Counted from the first letter of the stretch, positions 8,773 to 17,490 are shown. The stretch: DNA of 34,734 bases from Nitrospira sp. (GCA_005116895.1 SWDO01000001.1:288568-323301); one strand, 5' to 3'. Notes: a model not told the origin generated them from the sequence alone. A program made the numbers and translations.

Positions 8773-8895
8773 AAGCTGCTCAAAAAGTCCTTCCGGCAAG
8801 GCCGCAAGGAGTGAGAACCCCGAGGCGTACGCGTGTGGTACGTTGAGGGGATTCGAACGACTGAGAACGCAGCGGGAAGGCTTTTTCAGCAGCTT
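8773..8895. repeat. 123-bp near-palindromic element with about 22-bp terminal inverted repeats
   Basis: The left end (from 8773, AAGCTGCTCAAAAAG) and the right end (to 8895, CTTTTTCAGCAGCTT) are near-perfect inverted repeats over about 22 bp. The interior continues as an imperfect palindrome around the centre GGCGTAC...GTACGTT. It has no convincing coding capacity; an 85-codon frame across it is a shadow. The structure is that of a small non-autonomous mobile element (MITE-like) or an intergenic palindromic repeat. I recall similar sequences scattered in Nitrospira-type genomes but could not verify this. It sits between the T-box terminator and the leuA ribosome binding site. Confidence 0.7.
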
Positions 8896-8896
8896 G

Positions 8897-8942
8897 TAAA
8901 AACAAAAGCCTCCATCCCTATGAGACCCAGGGACGAAGGCTT
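8897..8942 (-). terminator. Intrinsic terminator of the leuA T-box
   Basis: On the minus strand AAGCCT...GTCCCT pairs with AGGGAT...AGGCTT around a short loop and is followed by a U-rich run (TTTTGTTTTT). Its 5' arm contains TCGTCCCT, the same bases that pair with the T-box sequence in the antiterminator, so the two structures exclude each other. Confidence 0.9.
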
Positions 8943-9175
8943 GACGCACTCCGTGGTACCACCCTGATTTGGTCTGAGGACCACCTGGTCATCAAACCCT
9001 TCATTCAGCCTCTTACGGAGGCAAGGCGGAATCTCCTACTTCATGTTCGGAGATTCGGCTCGGAGGCGAGTTCGGCGACATCTAGGCTGGTTTGCACCAC
9101 CCACCAGCTCTCTTCAGAACACCCACCACTCTGTTTCTAGATGGCTCGCGTACTACTCCTCGTCTTAGCCGTTCA
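8897..9175 (-). promoter_or_regulatory. Leucine-specific T-box riboswitch leader of leuA
   Basis: Read on the minus strand, Stem I starts at about 9170 (GGCU and GGAG pair with CUCC and AGCC). The specifier loop has AGUA on the 5' side and GAA followed by CUC on the 3' side, placing a leucine codon at 9068-9070. The arm CATCTAG pairs with CTAGATG, and the apical part has AGAGAG and GGTGCAA inside the stem GCTGGT/ACCAGC. A separate hairpin (AATCTCC/GGAGATT, near 9025-9055) fits Stem III. The T-box AGGGTGGTACCACGG lies at 8951-8965 with bulge UGGU, which complements an ACCA tRNA end, and is followed by TCGTCCCT and the terminator. Uncharged tRNA-Leu should stabilise the antiterminator and allow leuA transcription. 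No clear promoter is visible right before it, so transcripts may also arrive from pssA. Confidence 0.93.
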
Positions 9176-9208
9176 CAACCTTTTCAGTCCTCCCACTGTT
9201 GTCCGCCG

Positions 9209-10015
9209 TTATGAATTGGATTCGATCGGCGGAGGCTCGGCTTTTCCGATGCTCTTTTTCCCAGCTGCCGGAGCAACCAGCATAAAGACTTTCTCGACCG
9301 GTCCCATCAATGCATAGCCCGCAAAAATGACGAATAACATGACCGCCGGCCAGGCTGCCACCAGCATCAGCGTCAGAATACCCCAGACCAGGTAGGTAAT
9401 CTGCCGGTGGCCCTTAAATTTCAGCTCTTTAAAGCTGCGATACTTGATCGTGCTGACCATTAAAAACGAAAGCGCCAACGTCATGAGCAGAACTACGATC
9501 GGCCTGACATCGCCTCCCATCTTGAGGAGGGAATGATCAAAGACCACCAACGACGCCACCACCCCGGCCGCGGCTGGGATCGCGAGACCAGTAAAGTACT
9601 TCCCATCTGCTAGTGCTACGGTAGAGTTGAATCGCGCTAACCGCACGGCGCCCATGGCCACGTAGGCAAACATCACGGCCACGCCAAACGTACCCTGCCC
9701 GCTTAACGCCCAGGAATAGATCAACAACCCCGGTGCGACACCGAATGACACCACATCGGACAGCGAGTCATACTCCAGTCCAAACTGACTCGTACTATTG
9801 GTCAATCTGGCCGACTTGCCATCCAATACGTCAAAAATCATAGCGACAAGAATCGCGATGGCGGCTTCCAGATAGTGACCGTTAAAAACGGACAGGATGG
9901 CGAACACGCCGCAAAATAAGTTACCGGTCGTGAAGAGGTTTGGAATGAGATGCATGGCGGCTTTCCGCCGTTTCCCATCTTTCCCGAAGGAATTTTTGAA
10001 GCCTGCCGTTTTCAT
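9209..10015 (-). CDS. pssA: CDP-diacylglycerol--serine O-phosphatidyltransferase
   Basis: PssA makes phosphatidylserine from CDP-diacylglycerol and serine at the membrane. The 268-residue protein carries the CDP-alcohol phosphatidyltransferase signature DVLDGKSAR...GLEYDSLSD, with all the expected aspartates, near residues 62-88. It has about seven or eight hydrophobic segments and a basic N-terminus. The start at 10015 overlaps the stop of psd in an ATGA junction, consistent with coupled production of the two consecutive enzymes of phosphatidylethanolamine synthesis. The Pro/Ser-rich tail (after about residue 245) is not part of the core. Confidence 0.94.
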   Translation of the reverse strand: MKTAGFKNSFGKDGKRRKAAMHLIPNLFTTGNLFCGVFAILSVFNGHYLEAAIAILVAMIFDVLDGKSARLTNSTSQFGLEYDSLSDVVSFGVAPGLLIYSWALSGQGTFGVAVMFAYVAMGAVRLARFNSTVALADGKYFTGLAIPAAAGVVASLVVFDHSLLKMGGDVRPIVVLLMTLALSFLMVSTIKYRSFKELKFKGHRQITYLVWGILTLMLVAAWPAVMLFVIFAGYALMGPVEKVFMLVAPAAGKKSIGKAEPPPIESNS

Positions 10016-10662
10016 GGCAACTCTCCAATAATGGTTTCGCCGCCTTTCACACGATCACCCACCGCCACCCGAATCTTTGTACCCATCGGAAGGAACGTAT
10101 CCATGCGCGACCCAAACCGGATCAAGCCATATCGTTCACCACGTCTCGCCTGCTCCCGATCCGAGATCCAACAGACGATTCGCCGAGCGATCAGCCCCGC
10201 GACTTGCACGCACAATACCTTAATCCCGTTGTGCGTCTTGATCATCACGGCGTTCTGTTCGTTCCTCAGCGTCGCCTCCGGCTTGCTCGCAACCAAAAAC
10301 AGCCCCGGCTGATACTGAACACCCTCGATGACGCCATCACAAGGCATACGATTGATGTGGACATCGAAGACATTCAAAAAGATCGTAAGCCTGACACTAC
10401 GTTCTTTCAGGTAGCGGGGCTCAAACTCTTCCTCGATGGCGATCACCTTGCCATCGCCGGGTGCAACAATCAGATTGGGACCTTGTGGGATCACCCGGGC
10501 CGGGTTGCGAAAGAACCAGGCAGAGAACAGTGTTGCAATCCCACCAAGAAACGCAACGACCGGCCACCCCAGCCATGCAGTCAAGAGTGTAACGCCGGCA
10601 GGAACTACAATGAAGGGAATTCCTTCTTTGGCAAAGGGAACACCGACCGCACGATCCGCCAT
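10012..10662 (-). CDS. psd: Phosphatidylserine decarboxylase proenzyme
   Basis: Psd converts phosphatidylserine to phosphatidylethanolamine. The 216-residue protein is of the short type, with two N-terminal hydrophobic stretches (about residues 12-50), an APGDGKV motif, NVFDVHINRMPCDG, and the processing site RFGSRMD near the C-terminus. Cleavage between Gly and Ser should create the pyruvoyl cofactor on the small alpha chain. The start at 10662 has GAGG about eight bases upstream. It follows ilvC by only 9 bp and overlaps pssA, so phospholipid and branched-chain amino acid genes share a transcript. Confidence 0.93.
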   Translation of the reverse strand: MADRAVGVPFAKEGIPFIVVPAGVTLLTAWLGWPVVAFLGGIATLFSAWFFRNPARVIPQGPNLIVAPGDGKVIAIEEEFEPRYLKERSVRLTIFLNVFDVHINRMPCDGVIEGVQYQPGLFLVASKPEATLRNEQNAVMIKTHNGIKVLCVQVAGLIARRIVCWISDREQARRGERYGLIRFGSRMDTFLPMGTKIRVAVGDRVKGGETIIGELP

Positions 10663-10671
10663 GGAATTGCC

Positions 10672-11700
<1,029 letters not shown>

Positions 11701-11743
11701 TCATCTCGTCAGTATAGAGCAACACTGCGTGCGCAGCAGAACG

Positions 11744-12262
11744 TTAGTCGCGGGCAACCTTCTTCGTTTGGACAGCAACGGGACGGGCCGGCTCCCGGGC
11801 AACGGCCACGCGCCCAGTGCGGACCAAGTCCTTGATCCCAAGAGGCTGCAACAAATTGATGATCGCCTCAATCTTCTTGGGATCGCCGGATACTTCGATT
11901 GTGTAGGTGCTCGGCGTGGAATCAATCACGTTTGCCCTGAAAATATCCACAATTCTGAGCGCCTCAGCCCGATCCGCATCCTTCGTATGCACTTTGATGA
12001 TGGCCGTCTCTCGTGAAACAAATTCCGTTTCGTTCAAATCCACGACCTTGATGACATCAATGAGTTTGTTCAGCTGTTTCACGATCTGCTCAATGATCCG
12101 CTCGTCACCCGACGTCACAATCGTCATCTGGGACATGGACGGATCAAGCGTCGGGGCGACTGACAGGCTCTCGATATTGAACCCACGGCCGCTGAATAAT
12201 CCTGCAACCCGTGATAAGACCCCAAATTTGTTTTCAACTGTGACGGAAATAATATGTTCCAT
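11744..12262 (-). CDS. ilvN: Acetolactate synthase small (regulatory) subunit
   Basis: The 172-residue protein has the N-terminal ACT domain (ISVTVENKFGVLSRVAGLFSGRGFNIESL, about residues 5-35, with the Asn and Gly residues that normally bind valine) and a C-terminal ACT-like domain. It activates IlvB and confers feedback inhibition. It follows ilvB by 39 bp and precedes ilvC, the classical ilvBNC order. The Arg/Pro/Lys-rich last 20 residues lie beyond the conserved domain. The symbol ilvH would be equally valid. Confidence 0.95.
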   Translation of the reverse strand: MEHIISVTVENKFGVLSRVAGLFSGRGFNIESLSVAPTLDPSMSQMTIVTSGDERIIEQIVKQLNKLIDVIKVVDLNETEFVSRETAIIKVHTKDADRAEALRIVDIFRANVIDSTPSTYTIEVSGDPKKIEAIINLLQPLGIKDLVRTGRVAVAREPARPVAVQTKKVARD

Positions 12263-12301
12263 GCAACGCTTTCAACTGATAGTCGTTCGCTGACGGTTTC
12301 C

Positions 12302-14077
12302 CTATGCCGTGAGAACCGTATCTTTATCCTCCGGCGTCACCTTTCCTGCACCAGCCTGCTTCTTCTTCAACTCCGGTGGATCTTCCAGGAGCATCTCGTG
12401 GTTGCAGCCTCCAGCCGGGATCATCGGATAACAATTCTCATAGGGATAGGTCGGCACATCCACGATGACGGGTTTATCGGTCGCCATCGCTTCTTTCAGG
12501 ACGGCATCGAGATCGCCGACCTTCTTGACCCGCAATCCCACCGCTCCATAGGCATCGGCAAGCTTGACGAAATCCGGCGTCGTACCAAGATCGCTCGACG
12601 CATAGCGTCCTTCGTAGAATAGGTCCTGCCATTGTCGGACCATGCCGTGAAATCCATTGTTGAGGATAATAATCTTCACCGGCAACTTGCTCACCACAGC
12701 CGTGGCCATTTCCTGCATGTTCATCTGAATGCTGCCGTCTCCCGCAATGCACAAGACCAGGCGATCCCGGAACGCCGCCTGCGCACCCATCGCAGCGGGA
12801 AATCCAAACCCCATCGTGCCAAGTCCGCCTGACGTCAGCCATCGATTCGGCTTCGCCAACTTGAAATATTGTGCCGCCCACATTTGGTGCTGGCCGACGT
12901 CCGTCGCGACGATCGGATCCCGGTCCCTCGTCAGTTCATACAGTCGCTTGACCACCTGCTGCGGCTTGATCGGTCCATCCTTCTCTTGGTGATACGTCAA
13001 GGGATGAGCCTGCTGCCATTCCTGAATTTGATCCCACCAAGGCTTGCGAAGCTCTTTCTGCTCCCCATTGACGGTTGCCCGCAAGATCTGATTGAACTCA
13101 CGAAGCACCGTCTTACAGTCGCCCACAATCGGAATATCGACATTGATGTTTTTCCGAATAGAGGTTGGGTCGATATCGACATGAATCACTTTTGCATAGG
13201 GACAGAACTCCGACACCTTCCCCGTCACCCGATCATCAAACCGTGCGCCGATGGCAATCACCAGATCGGAGTAATGCATGGCCATGTTCGCCTGATAGGT
13301 CCCGTGCATCCCCAGCATCCCGAGGGATAACGGATGCTCTCCTGGAAACGCGCCAAGCCCCATCAACGTCATGTCCACCGGAATCTGTGTCATCTCGGCT
13401 AGCTCAAGCAATTCCTGTGAGGCACTCGAAAAGATCACGCCACCGCCGACATACAGAATCGGCTTCTTCGCCTTCATAATCGCTTCGGCGGCCTGTTTGA
13501 TCTGCCATTTATTTCCTTCGTAAGTCGGGTTGTACCCTCGAATCGAGACCGAATTCGGATAGGTGAATTCCGCTTTCGCCATCGAGACATCTTTCGGGAT
13601 ATCCACCAAGACCGGGCCCGGACGACCGGTCGTCGCAATATAAAACGCCTCTTTGATCGTGGCTGCTAAGTCATTCACGTCCTTGACCAGAAAATTGTAC
13701 TTTGTGCAGGGTCGGCTCAACCCGATGTTGTCGGCCTCCTGAAAAGCATCGTTCCCGATCAAACTCGTCGGGACTTGGCCGCTGAAACAGACCACAGGAA
13801 CGGAGTCCATATAGGCATCGGCTAAAGCCGTAATAACGTTGGTCATACCAGGGCCCGAGGTGACCAGACACACGCCGGCCTTTCCAGTCGCCTTCGCATA
13901 GCCCTCCGCCATATGGCCCGCGCCCTGCTCATGGCGTGTCAGGATGACTTCAACATCTTTCTGCTGCTGAAGCGTATCGAAAATCTTCAGGACGACTCCG
14001 CCGGGAAGCGCAAAGACCGTCTTGACCCCTTCCCGCTTCAGGCATTCGATGAAGATTTCAGCACCGGTGAGTTTCAT
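12302..14077 (-). CDS. ilvB: Acetolactate synthase large (catalytic) subunit
   Basis: The 591-residue protein is a thiamine diphosphate enzyme that makes acetolactate and acetohydroxybutyrate. The catalytic glutamate is in RHEQGAGHMAEGYA near residue 49. The central FAD-binding domain and the C-terminal thiamine-diphosphate motif GDGSIQMNMQEM...NN are clear, and the C-terminal segment VIVDVPTYPYENCYPMIPAGG is typical of the anabolic enzyme. The start at 14077 has GGGAGGG upstream. It is the first gene of ilvBNC-psd-pssA, behind a strong promoter at 14202-14230 and a leader of about 115 nt. Confidence 0.97.
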   Translation of the reverse strand: MKLTGAEIFIECLKREGVKTVFALPGGVVLKIFDTLQQQKDVEVILTRHEQGAGHMAEGYAKATGKAGVCLVTSGPGMTNVITALADAYMDSVPVVCFSGQVPTSLIGNDAFQEADNIGLSRPCTKYNFLVKDVNDLAATIKEAFYIATTGRPGPVLVDIPKDVSMAKAEFTYPNSVSIRGYNPTYEGNKWQIKQAAEAIMKAKKPILYVGGGVIFSSASQELLELAEMTQIPVDMTLMGLGAFPGEHPLSLGMLGMHGTYQANMAMHYSDLVIAIGARFDDRVTGKVSEFCPYAKVIHVDIDPTSIRKNINVDIPIVGDCKTVLREFNQILRATVNGEQKELRKPWWDQIQEWQQAHPLTYHQEKDGPIKPQQVVKRLYELTRDRDPIVATDVGQHQMWAAQYFKLAKPNRWLTSGGLGTMGFGFPAAMGAQAAFRDRLVLCIAGDGSIQMNMQEMATAVVSKLPVKIIILNNGFHGMVRQWQDLFYEGRYASSDLGTTPDFVKLADAYGAVGLRVKKVGDLDAVLKEAMATDKPVIVDVPTYPYENCYPMIPAGGCNHEMLLEDPPELKKKQAGAGKVTPEDKDTVLTA

Positions 14078-14128
14078 AACAACCCTCCCTACGACTGCAT
14101 GAGACGATCTGCCTTAAAGAATCAGATA

Positions 14129-14164
14129 TCAAAAGGACACGTCCTGCGGAGGACGCATCATCAT
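14129..14164 (-). promoter_or_regulatory. Possible leader with an 11-codon ORF and alternative hairpins before ilvB
   Basis: In the ilvB leader three consecutive ATG codons open an 11-codon frame that ends in TGA. It overlaps two mutually exclusive short stems: CGTCCT with AGGACG (14150-14155 with 14140-14145), or AGGAC with GTCCT (14141-14145 with 14134-14138, only a two-base loop), followed by a short U-run. Attenuation is conceivable, but the peptide contains a single Val and no Leu or Ile, and no ribosome binding site is evident. Speculative. Confidence 0.25.
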
Positions 14165-14201
14165 GCAGAAATATCTTTAAAATCAAGGGGAAAGATTCGA
14201 G

Positions 14202-14230
14202 ATCCTAGCATCCCCATCAAGACCCGTCAA
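14202..14230 (-). promoter_or_regulatory. Probable promoter of the ilvB operon
   Basis: On the minus strand TTGACG (14225-14230) and TAGGAT (14202-14207) are separated by exactly 17 bp. It would start transcription near 14195, about 115 bases before ilvB. Confidence 0.65.
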
Positions 14231-14289
14231 TACAGCGCCACGTGAATCACCGAGAACACTGGCCACGAGACGCTTGAGAAGAAGCGTGA

Positions 14290-14712
14290 GCGGAAGACCT
14301 ATAAGCCGGATTCTGTCCCGCAAAGAAGTTGCCCTATTTGCTTGGATGATCATTTCTCTGGGATTCGAGTTACCTCGAACCTCAAGCGACCTACCCGAAG
14401 ACCTCGACCGGGCCAGCCGGCGTACAACAGTCCGTGAGGAGCGCTGCACATGTCTTCCTATTTGGCCTTGCACCAGGCGACGCTTACCGTGCCGGTGATG
14501 TCGCCACCCCCGCGGTGGGCTCTTACCCCACCGTTTCACCCTTACCTGAGCCGCAGCGACCAGATGGGATCCCGTCGCGGTGGCCATCGGCGGTTTGATT
14601 TCTGTGGTGCTGGTGTCGGATTGCTCCGCCTGGGAGTTACCCAGCGCCCTGCCCATGGAGTCCGGACTTTCCTCTCGATACCGAAGCACCGAGCGACCAT
14701 CCAGTCTTCCAC
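14290..14712 (-). ncRNA. rnpB: RNase P RNA, class A
   Basis: Catalytic RNA of RNase P, which matures tRNA 5' ends. On the minus strand the 5' part carries GAGGAAAGTCCGGACTCC and AGGGCGCTGGGTAACTCCC, the near-universal CR-I region, and the 3' end carries ACAGAATCCGGCTTATAGG. The termini pair perfectly over nine bases as P1 (GTGGAAGAC with GTCTTCCGC), which sets the ends at about 14712 and 14290, or 423 nt. The length and the GGUAA-containing segments are normal for type A. ORFs called across it are shadows. Confidence 0.96.
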
Positions 14713-14724
14713 CCACGCCGAGGT

Positions 14725-14754
14725 AGTATAAAGGACCAGGATCGGTCGCGACAA
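14725..14754 (-). promoter_or_regulatory. Probable rnpB promoter
   Basis: TTGTCG (14749-14754) and TATACT (14725-14730) with an 18-bp spacer on the minus strand. The predicted start falls at the P1-derived 5' end of the RNase P RNA. Confidence 0.6.
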
Positions 14755-14809
14755 GCAGACCGCCCAGGTGTATTCGACGAATGGTCGATGAGGATTAGGA
14801 CGAGAACTG

Positions 14810-15676
14810 TTATCGTCCACCAACGTCAGGTAACGGAGCCGCCGGGACAGGTGTCCGCTTCTGATAAATGGCCATGGCCTCAGGCATCCACTCTTTCAAC
14901 TGGTCGATTCGGGTATCATGGCTAGGATGGGTGGAGAGAAACTCGGATTGTCCCCCACCGCCCGATGCGTGCCCCATTCGTTCCCAGAGTGCCACCGATT
15001 CACGGGGGTCATACCCTGCATCAGCCGCGAGGAGAATCCCCACATAATCGGCCTCGGATTCATGCTTGCGACTGAACGGAAGCAAGACACCAACCTGCGC
15101 TCCTGCACCAAGCGCCGCCATCGTCGCCTGACCAAGCATGGGATTGCCACCACTGAGACCAATCGCCGCACCCGCCACCTGCAACACCGTGTTCGTCAGT
15201 TGTCCCTGACTCATGCGCTCCGCGCCATGGCGAGCCAAGGCATGCACGACTTCATGTCCCATCACGGCCGCCAACCCTGCTTCCGTCTTCGCCATGGGAA
15301 AGATGCCGGTGTAGACCGCCATCTTTCCGCCAGGCAGAGCAAAAGCGTTCGCGGTCTTGTCATCCTTAATGATCGTCACTTCCCACTGAAACTGCTGAGC
15401 CATCTGCGCATACTTCGAGCGTTTGGCCGCTTCGACGATGCGAGCCGCAACCCGCTTCACCGGTTCGACCTCACGAGGATCTTGCGACGGTCTCATCTTC
15501 GGGTCGCTCTTGACCTGATCGAACGCCTGAGCCCCCATTTGCACTTCTTGCCCAATCGACGTCATGAGTAACTGCTTCCGACCGGTATAGGGATTGGTCT
15601 CGCATCCTACTAAGGCGACTCCCCCAGCCAGAAGACAGACCATCGTTGTTACGCGCATGAGTTGTGGGGTACGCAT
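14810..15676 (-). CDS. M48-family metalloprotease lipoprotein (BepA/LoiP-like)
   Basis: The 288-residue protein starts with a lipoprotein signal peptide with lipobox LVGC (Cys25). The zinc site is HEVVH at 141-145, with the third ligand in ESEAD near 206-210. Such periplasmic lipoprotein peptidases degrade misassembled outer-membrane proteins or process envelope proteins. A segment rich in Gly and Ala (about 165-195) between the two zinc motifs is typical of the family. The ATG at 15676 is preferred over two ATGs 14 and 13 codons upstream because GGAGG precedes it by about seven bases and the signal peptide then has normal length. It stands alone, divergent from rnhC. Confidence 0.92.
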   Translation of the reverse strand: MRTPQLMRVTTMVCLLAGGVALVGCETNPYTGRKQLLMTSIGQEVQMGAQAFDQVKSDPKMRPSQDPREVEPVKRVAARIVEAAKRSKYAQMAQQFQWEVTIIKDDKTANAFALPGGKMAVYTGIFPMAKTEAGLAAVMGHEVVHALARHGAERMSQGQLTNTVLQVAGAAIGLSGGNPMLGQATMAALGAGAQVGVLLPFSRKHESEADYVGILLAADAGYDPRESVALWERMGHASGGGGQSEFLSTHPSHDTRIDQLKEWMPEAMAIYQKRTPVPAAPLPDVGGR

Positions 15677-15797
15677 CGTCAACCTCCAGCCAAACAGAAC
15701 TGTTTCTGGATCCATCATGGTTCATTGACCAACGAACAAGCGATTGGTAGATTACCGTGCCCCTAAGAAGAATTTCTAGAGGGTCACGAACCATCTC

Positions 15798-16457
15798 ATG
15801 ACTCCACAATCATCTCGTACGATTGAACGTATCGGCATCGACGAATCCGGAAAGGGCGACTATTTCGGCCCGCTCGTCATCGCGGCCGTGTTTGTCGACG
15901 CCACGACACAAGGAGAACTCAGGCTCATGCAGGTCCGGGATAGCAAGAAGATTTCGGACGGGCGGATTCTTGAGATGGCTCCCGACATCAAGACCATCTG
16001 CCCGCACAGTGTCATCGCGATCGGGCCGCAGAAGTACAACGAACTCTATGCAAAGATCCGCAACTTGAATCGCCTCCTGGCCTGGGGCCACGCCAAAGCA
16101 CTGGAAACTCTGCTCGAACGAGTGACATGCGAGCGCGCGATCTCCGATCAATTTGCAAACGAGCGGTTGATTCTGAATGTGCTGCAGGAAAAAGGACGAA
16201 AGATCGTGCTGGAACAGCGGACGAAAGCGGAATCGGACTTGGCCGTGGCCGCCGCTTCGATCTTGGCCCGTGCTGAATTTTTGCTTCGATTGAAACGCCT
16301 CTCCAGCGAAGTCGGCACCACCCTCCCCAAAGGCGCTTCCCCAGCCGTCGAGCTCGCCGCGAAGATGATCATCAAGAAACACGGAGAGGAACGGCTTGGC
16401 TCAGTGGCAAAACTGCATTTCAAAACCACGCAGGCCGTGCTGGCGGGACTGGCTTAA
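15798..16457 (+). CDS. rnhC: Ribonuclease HIII, short form
   Basis: RNase HIII cleaves the RNA strand of RNA-DNA hybrids. Residues 13-26 read GIDESGKGDYFGPL, where the GKGDYFGP form is diagnostic of type HIII rather than HII. Further acidic catalytic residues fall in RDSKK and in the TKAESDLAVAAASILAR segment. The protein has 219 residues and begins almost directly with the catalytic domain, so the N-terminal TBP-like substrate-binding domain of Firmicute RNase HIII (about 80 residues) is missing. No other in-frame start exists after an upstream TAG near 15777. The stop overlaps the stop of the zinc-ribbon gene on the other strand by four bases. Confidence 0.88.
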   Translation: MTPQSSRTIERIGIDESGKGDYFGPLVIAAVFVDATTQGELRLMQVRDSKKISDGRILEMAPDIKTICPHSVIAIGPQKYNELYAKIRNLNRLLAWGHAKALETLLERVTCERAISDQFANERLILNVLQEKGRKIVLEQRTKAESDLAVAAASILARAEFLLRLKRLSSEVGTTLPKGASPAVELAAKMIIKKHGEERLGSVAKLHFKTTQAVLAGLA

Positions 16458-17227
16458 ACCGATTCCCCTACTTCGAGTTCCGACGGCTTACTTCCTGGTG
16501 AGGACGGCTTTTCCGTGACCGGCTCCCCCTCCCAATACAGCATTCGCCGACAGTAGGGGCAGATCTGTAGATCATCGGAGCGTTTGACTTGTGCAATGAG
16601 CTGAGGCGGGATCTGGAGACGACACCCAGCGCACATCCCATCGCGCACCGCCGCCAGCGGTTGATCTTTCCGCGAGGCCTTCACCTGGTTATACCGATCG
16701 AGCAGACTCTTCTCAATCCGCCCGGCAGCCTCTTGATGGCGGAGTTCGAGTTGCGCCAGCTCTGTCGCCAGCTCCTTATCCCGTGCGTCCAGTCCCTGCT
16801 TCTCCCCGGTAAACACTTTCTCCAACGTGGTCTTTTTCTCCTGAAGCTCTTGGATGGTCTTCTGAAGTTGATCGACCTTGTCCATGGCCAAGAGAATTCT
16901 CTCTTCAAAGTCTCCCCGCTTCTTATTCGCCAACTCGACTTCGAATAAATGCGCTTGATACTCTTTGTTGGTCTTCAGACTCGCCGCGTGCGATTTCATC
17001 TTCTCGGTGTGCGCTTCATGAGCTTCGAGATCTTTTTCGTGAGCGCGCCGTTCCTTGACGGCAGCCTCACTAGCGGCTTTCGTGTCATTCAGGAGCTGGG
17101 TTGCCTCTCGAAGAGGCACTTCCGCAGTGTTTAGACGTTCGGGGATTTTTCGGCGGATCTCATTGATCTCCGTGATCCGGAGATCGAGTTTTTGCAAGTC
17201 AATGAGCGGGGACAGCTTTTGGTTCAA
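16454..17227 (-). CDS. Coiled-coil protein with C-terminal C4 zinc ribbon
   Basis: The 257-residue protein is nearly all charged helix predicted as an antiparallel coiled coil (about residues 10-185), followed by a zinc ribbon with Cys199, Cys202, Cys223 and Cys226 and an acidic/Pro tail. This is the widespread family to which chlamydial CT398 belongs; roles in nucleic-acid handling or in secretion have been suggested but are not settled. The start is best placed at TTG 17227, where AAAGGA lies about five bases upstream; a GTG 15 codons further up has no such site and would add an unusual Cys-rich lead. It lies between tRNA and rnhC; a link to RNase H is only positional. Confidence 0.82.
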   Translation of the reverse strand: MNQKLSPLIDLQKLDLRITEINEIRRKIPERLNTAEVPLREATQLLNDTKAASEAAVKERRAHEKDLEAHEAHTEKMKSHAASLKTNKEYQAHLFEVELANKKRGDFEERILLAMDKVDQLQKTIQELQEKKTTLEKVFTGEKQGLDARDKELATELAQLELRHQEAAGRIEKSLLDRYNQVKASRKDQPLAAVRDGMCAGCRLQIPPQLIAQVKRSDDLQICPYCRRMLYWEGEPVTEKPSSPGSKPSELEVGESV

Positions 17228-17285
17228 CGTATCCTTTCCAGCAATGCTGATGCACCGACATGGGTCAGGCACCGGTCCCGACTGG

Positions 17286-17359
17286 TGGGCCCACTAGGAC
17301 TTGAACCTAGGACCAGCTGATTATGAGTCAGCCGCTCTAACCACCTGAGCTATGGGCCC
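17286..17359 (-). tRNA. tRNA with CAU anticodon, probably tRNA-Ile2 (lysidine-modified)
   Basis: The full cloverleaf can be folded: acceptor GGGCCCA/TGGGCCC with discriminator A, D stem GCTC/GAGC, anticodon stem GCTGA/TCAGC with loop CTCATAA, variable loop TGGTC, T stem CTAGG/CCTAG. CCA is encoded at 17283-17285. The G1-C72 pair excludes initiator tRNA-Met. C4-G69 and C5-G68 are the pairs TilS uses to pick tRNA-Ile2 in E. coli, so decoding of AUA after lysidine modification is more likely than elongator Met. Confidence 0.93.
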
Positions 17360-17460
17360 GATCGGAACGGTTCGGACTCAGGCTGATGTCTGGTTGGGCC
17401 AATCATTCCTCACGGCTTCCGCCAGCCTCAGCCTCAACAGGTGTCGTCACCCGAATTGTG

Positions 17461-17490
17461 ATTTTAGGCTGCCGCTCTGAGTAGAGTCAA
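17461..17490 (-). promoter_or_regulatory. Candidate promoter for the tRNA transcript
   Basis: TTGACT (17485-17490) and TAAAAT (17461-17466) with an 18-bp spacer on the minus strand, in the 157-bp gap between rpoD and the tRNA. The transcript would have a 5' leader of about 95 nt. The same gap shows no obvious rpoD terminator. Confidence 0.5.

Noticed and set aside
8692..8949. 85-codon minus-strand frame across the start of leuA
   Set aside because: It is out of phase with leuA, covers the palindromic repeat and the T-box terminator, and has no family character.
14183..14823. Several overlapping frames on both strands between ilvB and the M48 gene
   Set aside because: They all fall on the RNase P RNA, whose conserved segments and P1 pairing explain the sequence.
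15715..15735. TGGT...ACCA palindrome upstream of the M48 gene
   Set aside because: Four-base arms are expected by chance and no repressor is nearby.
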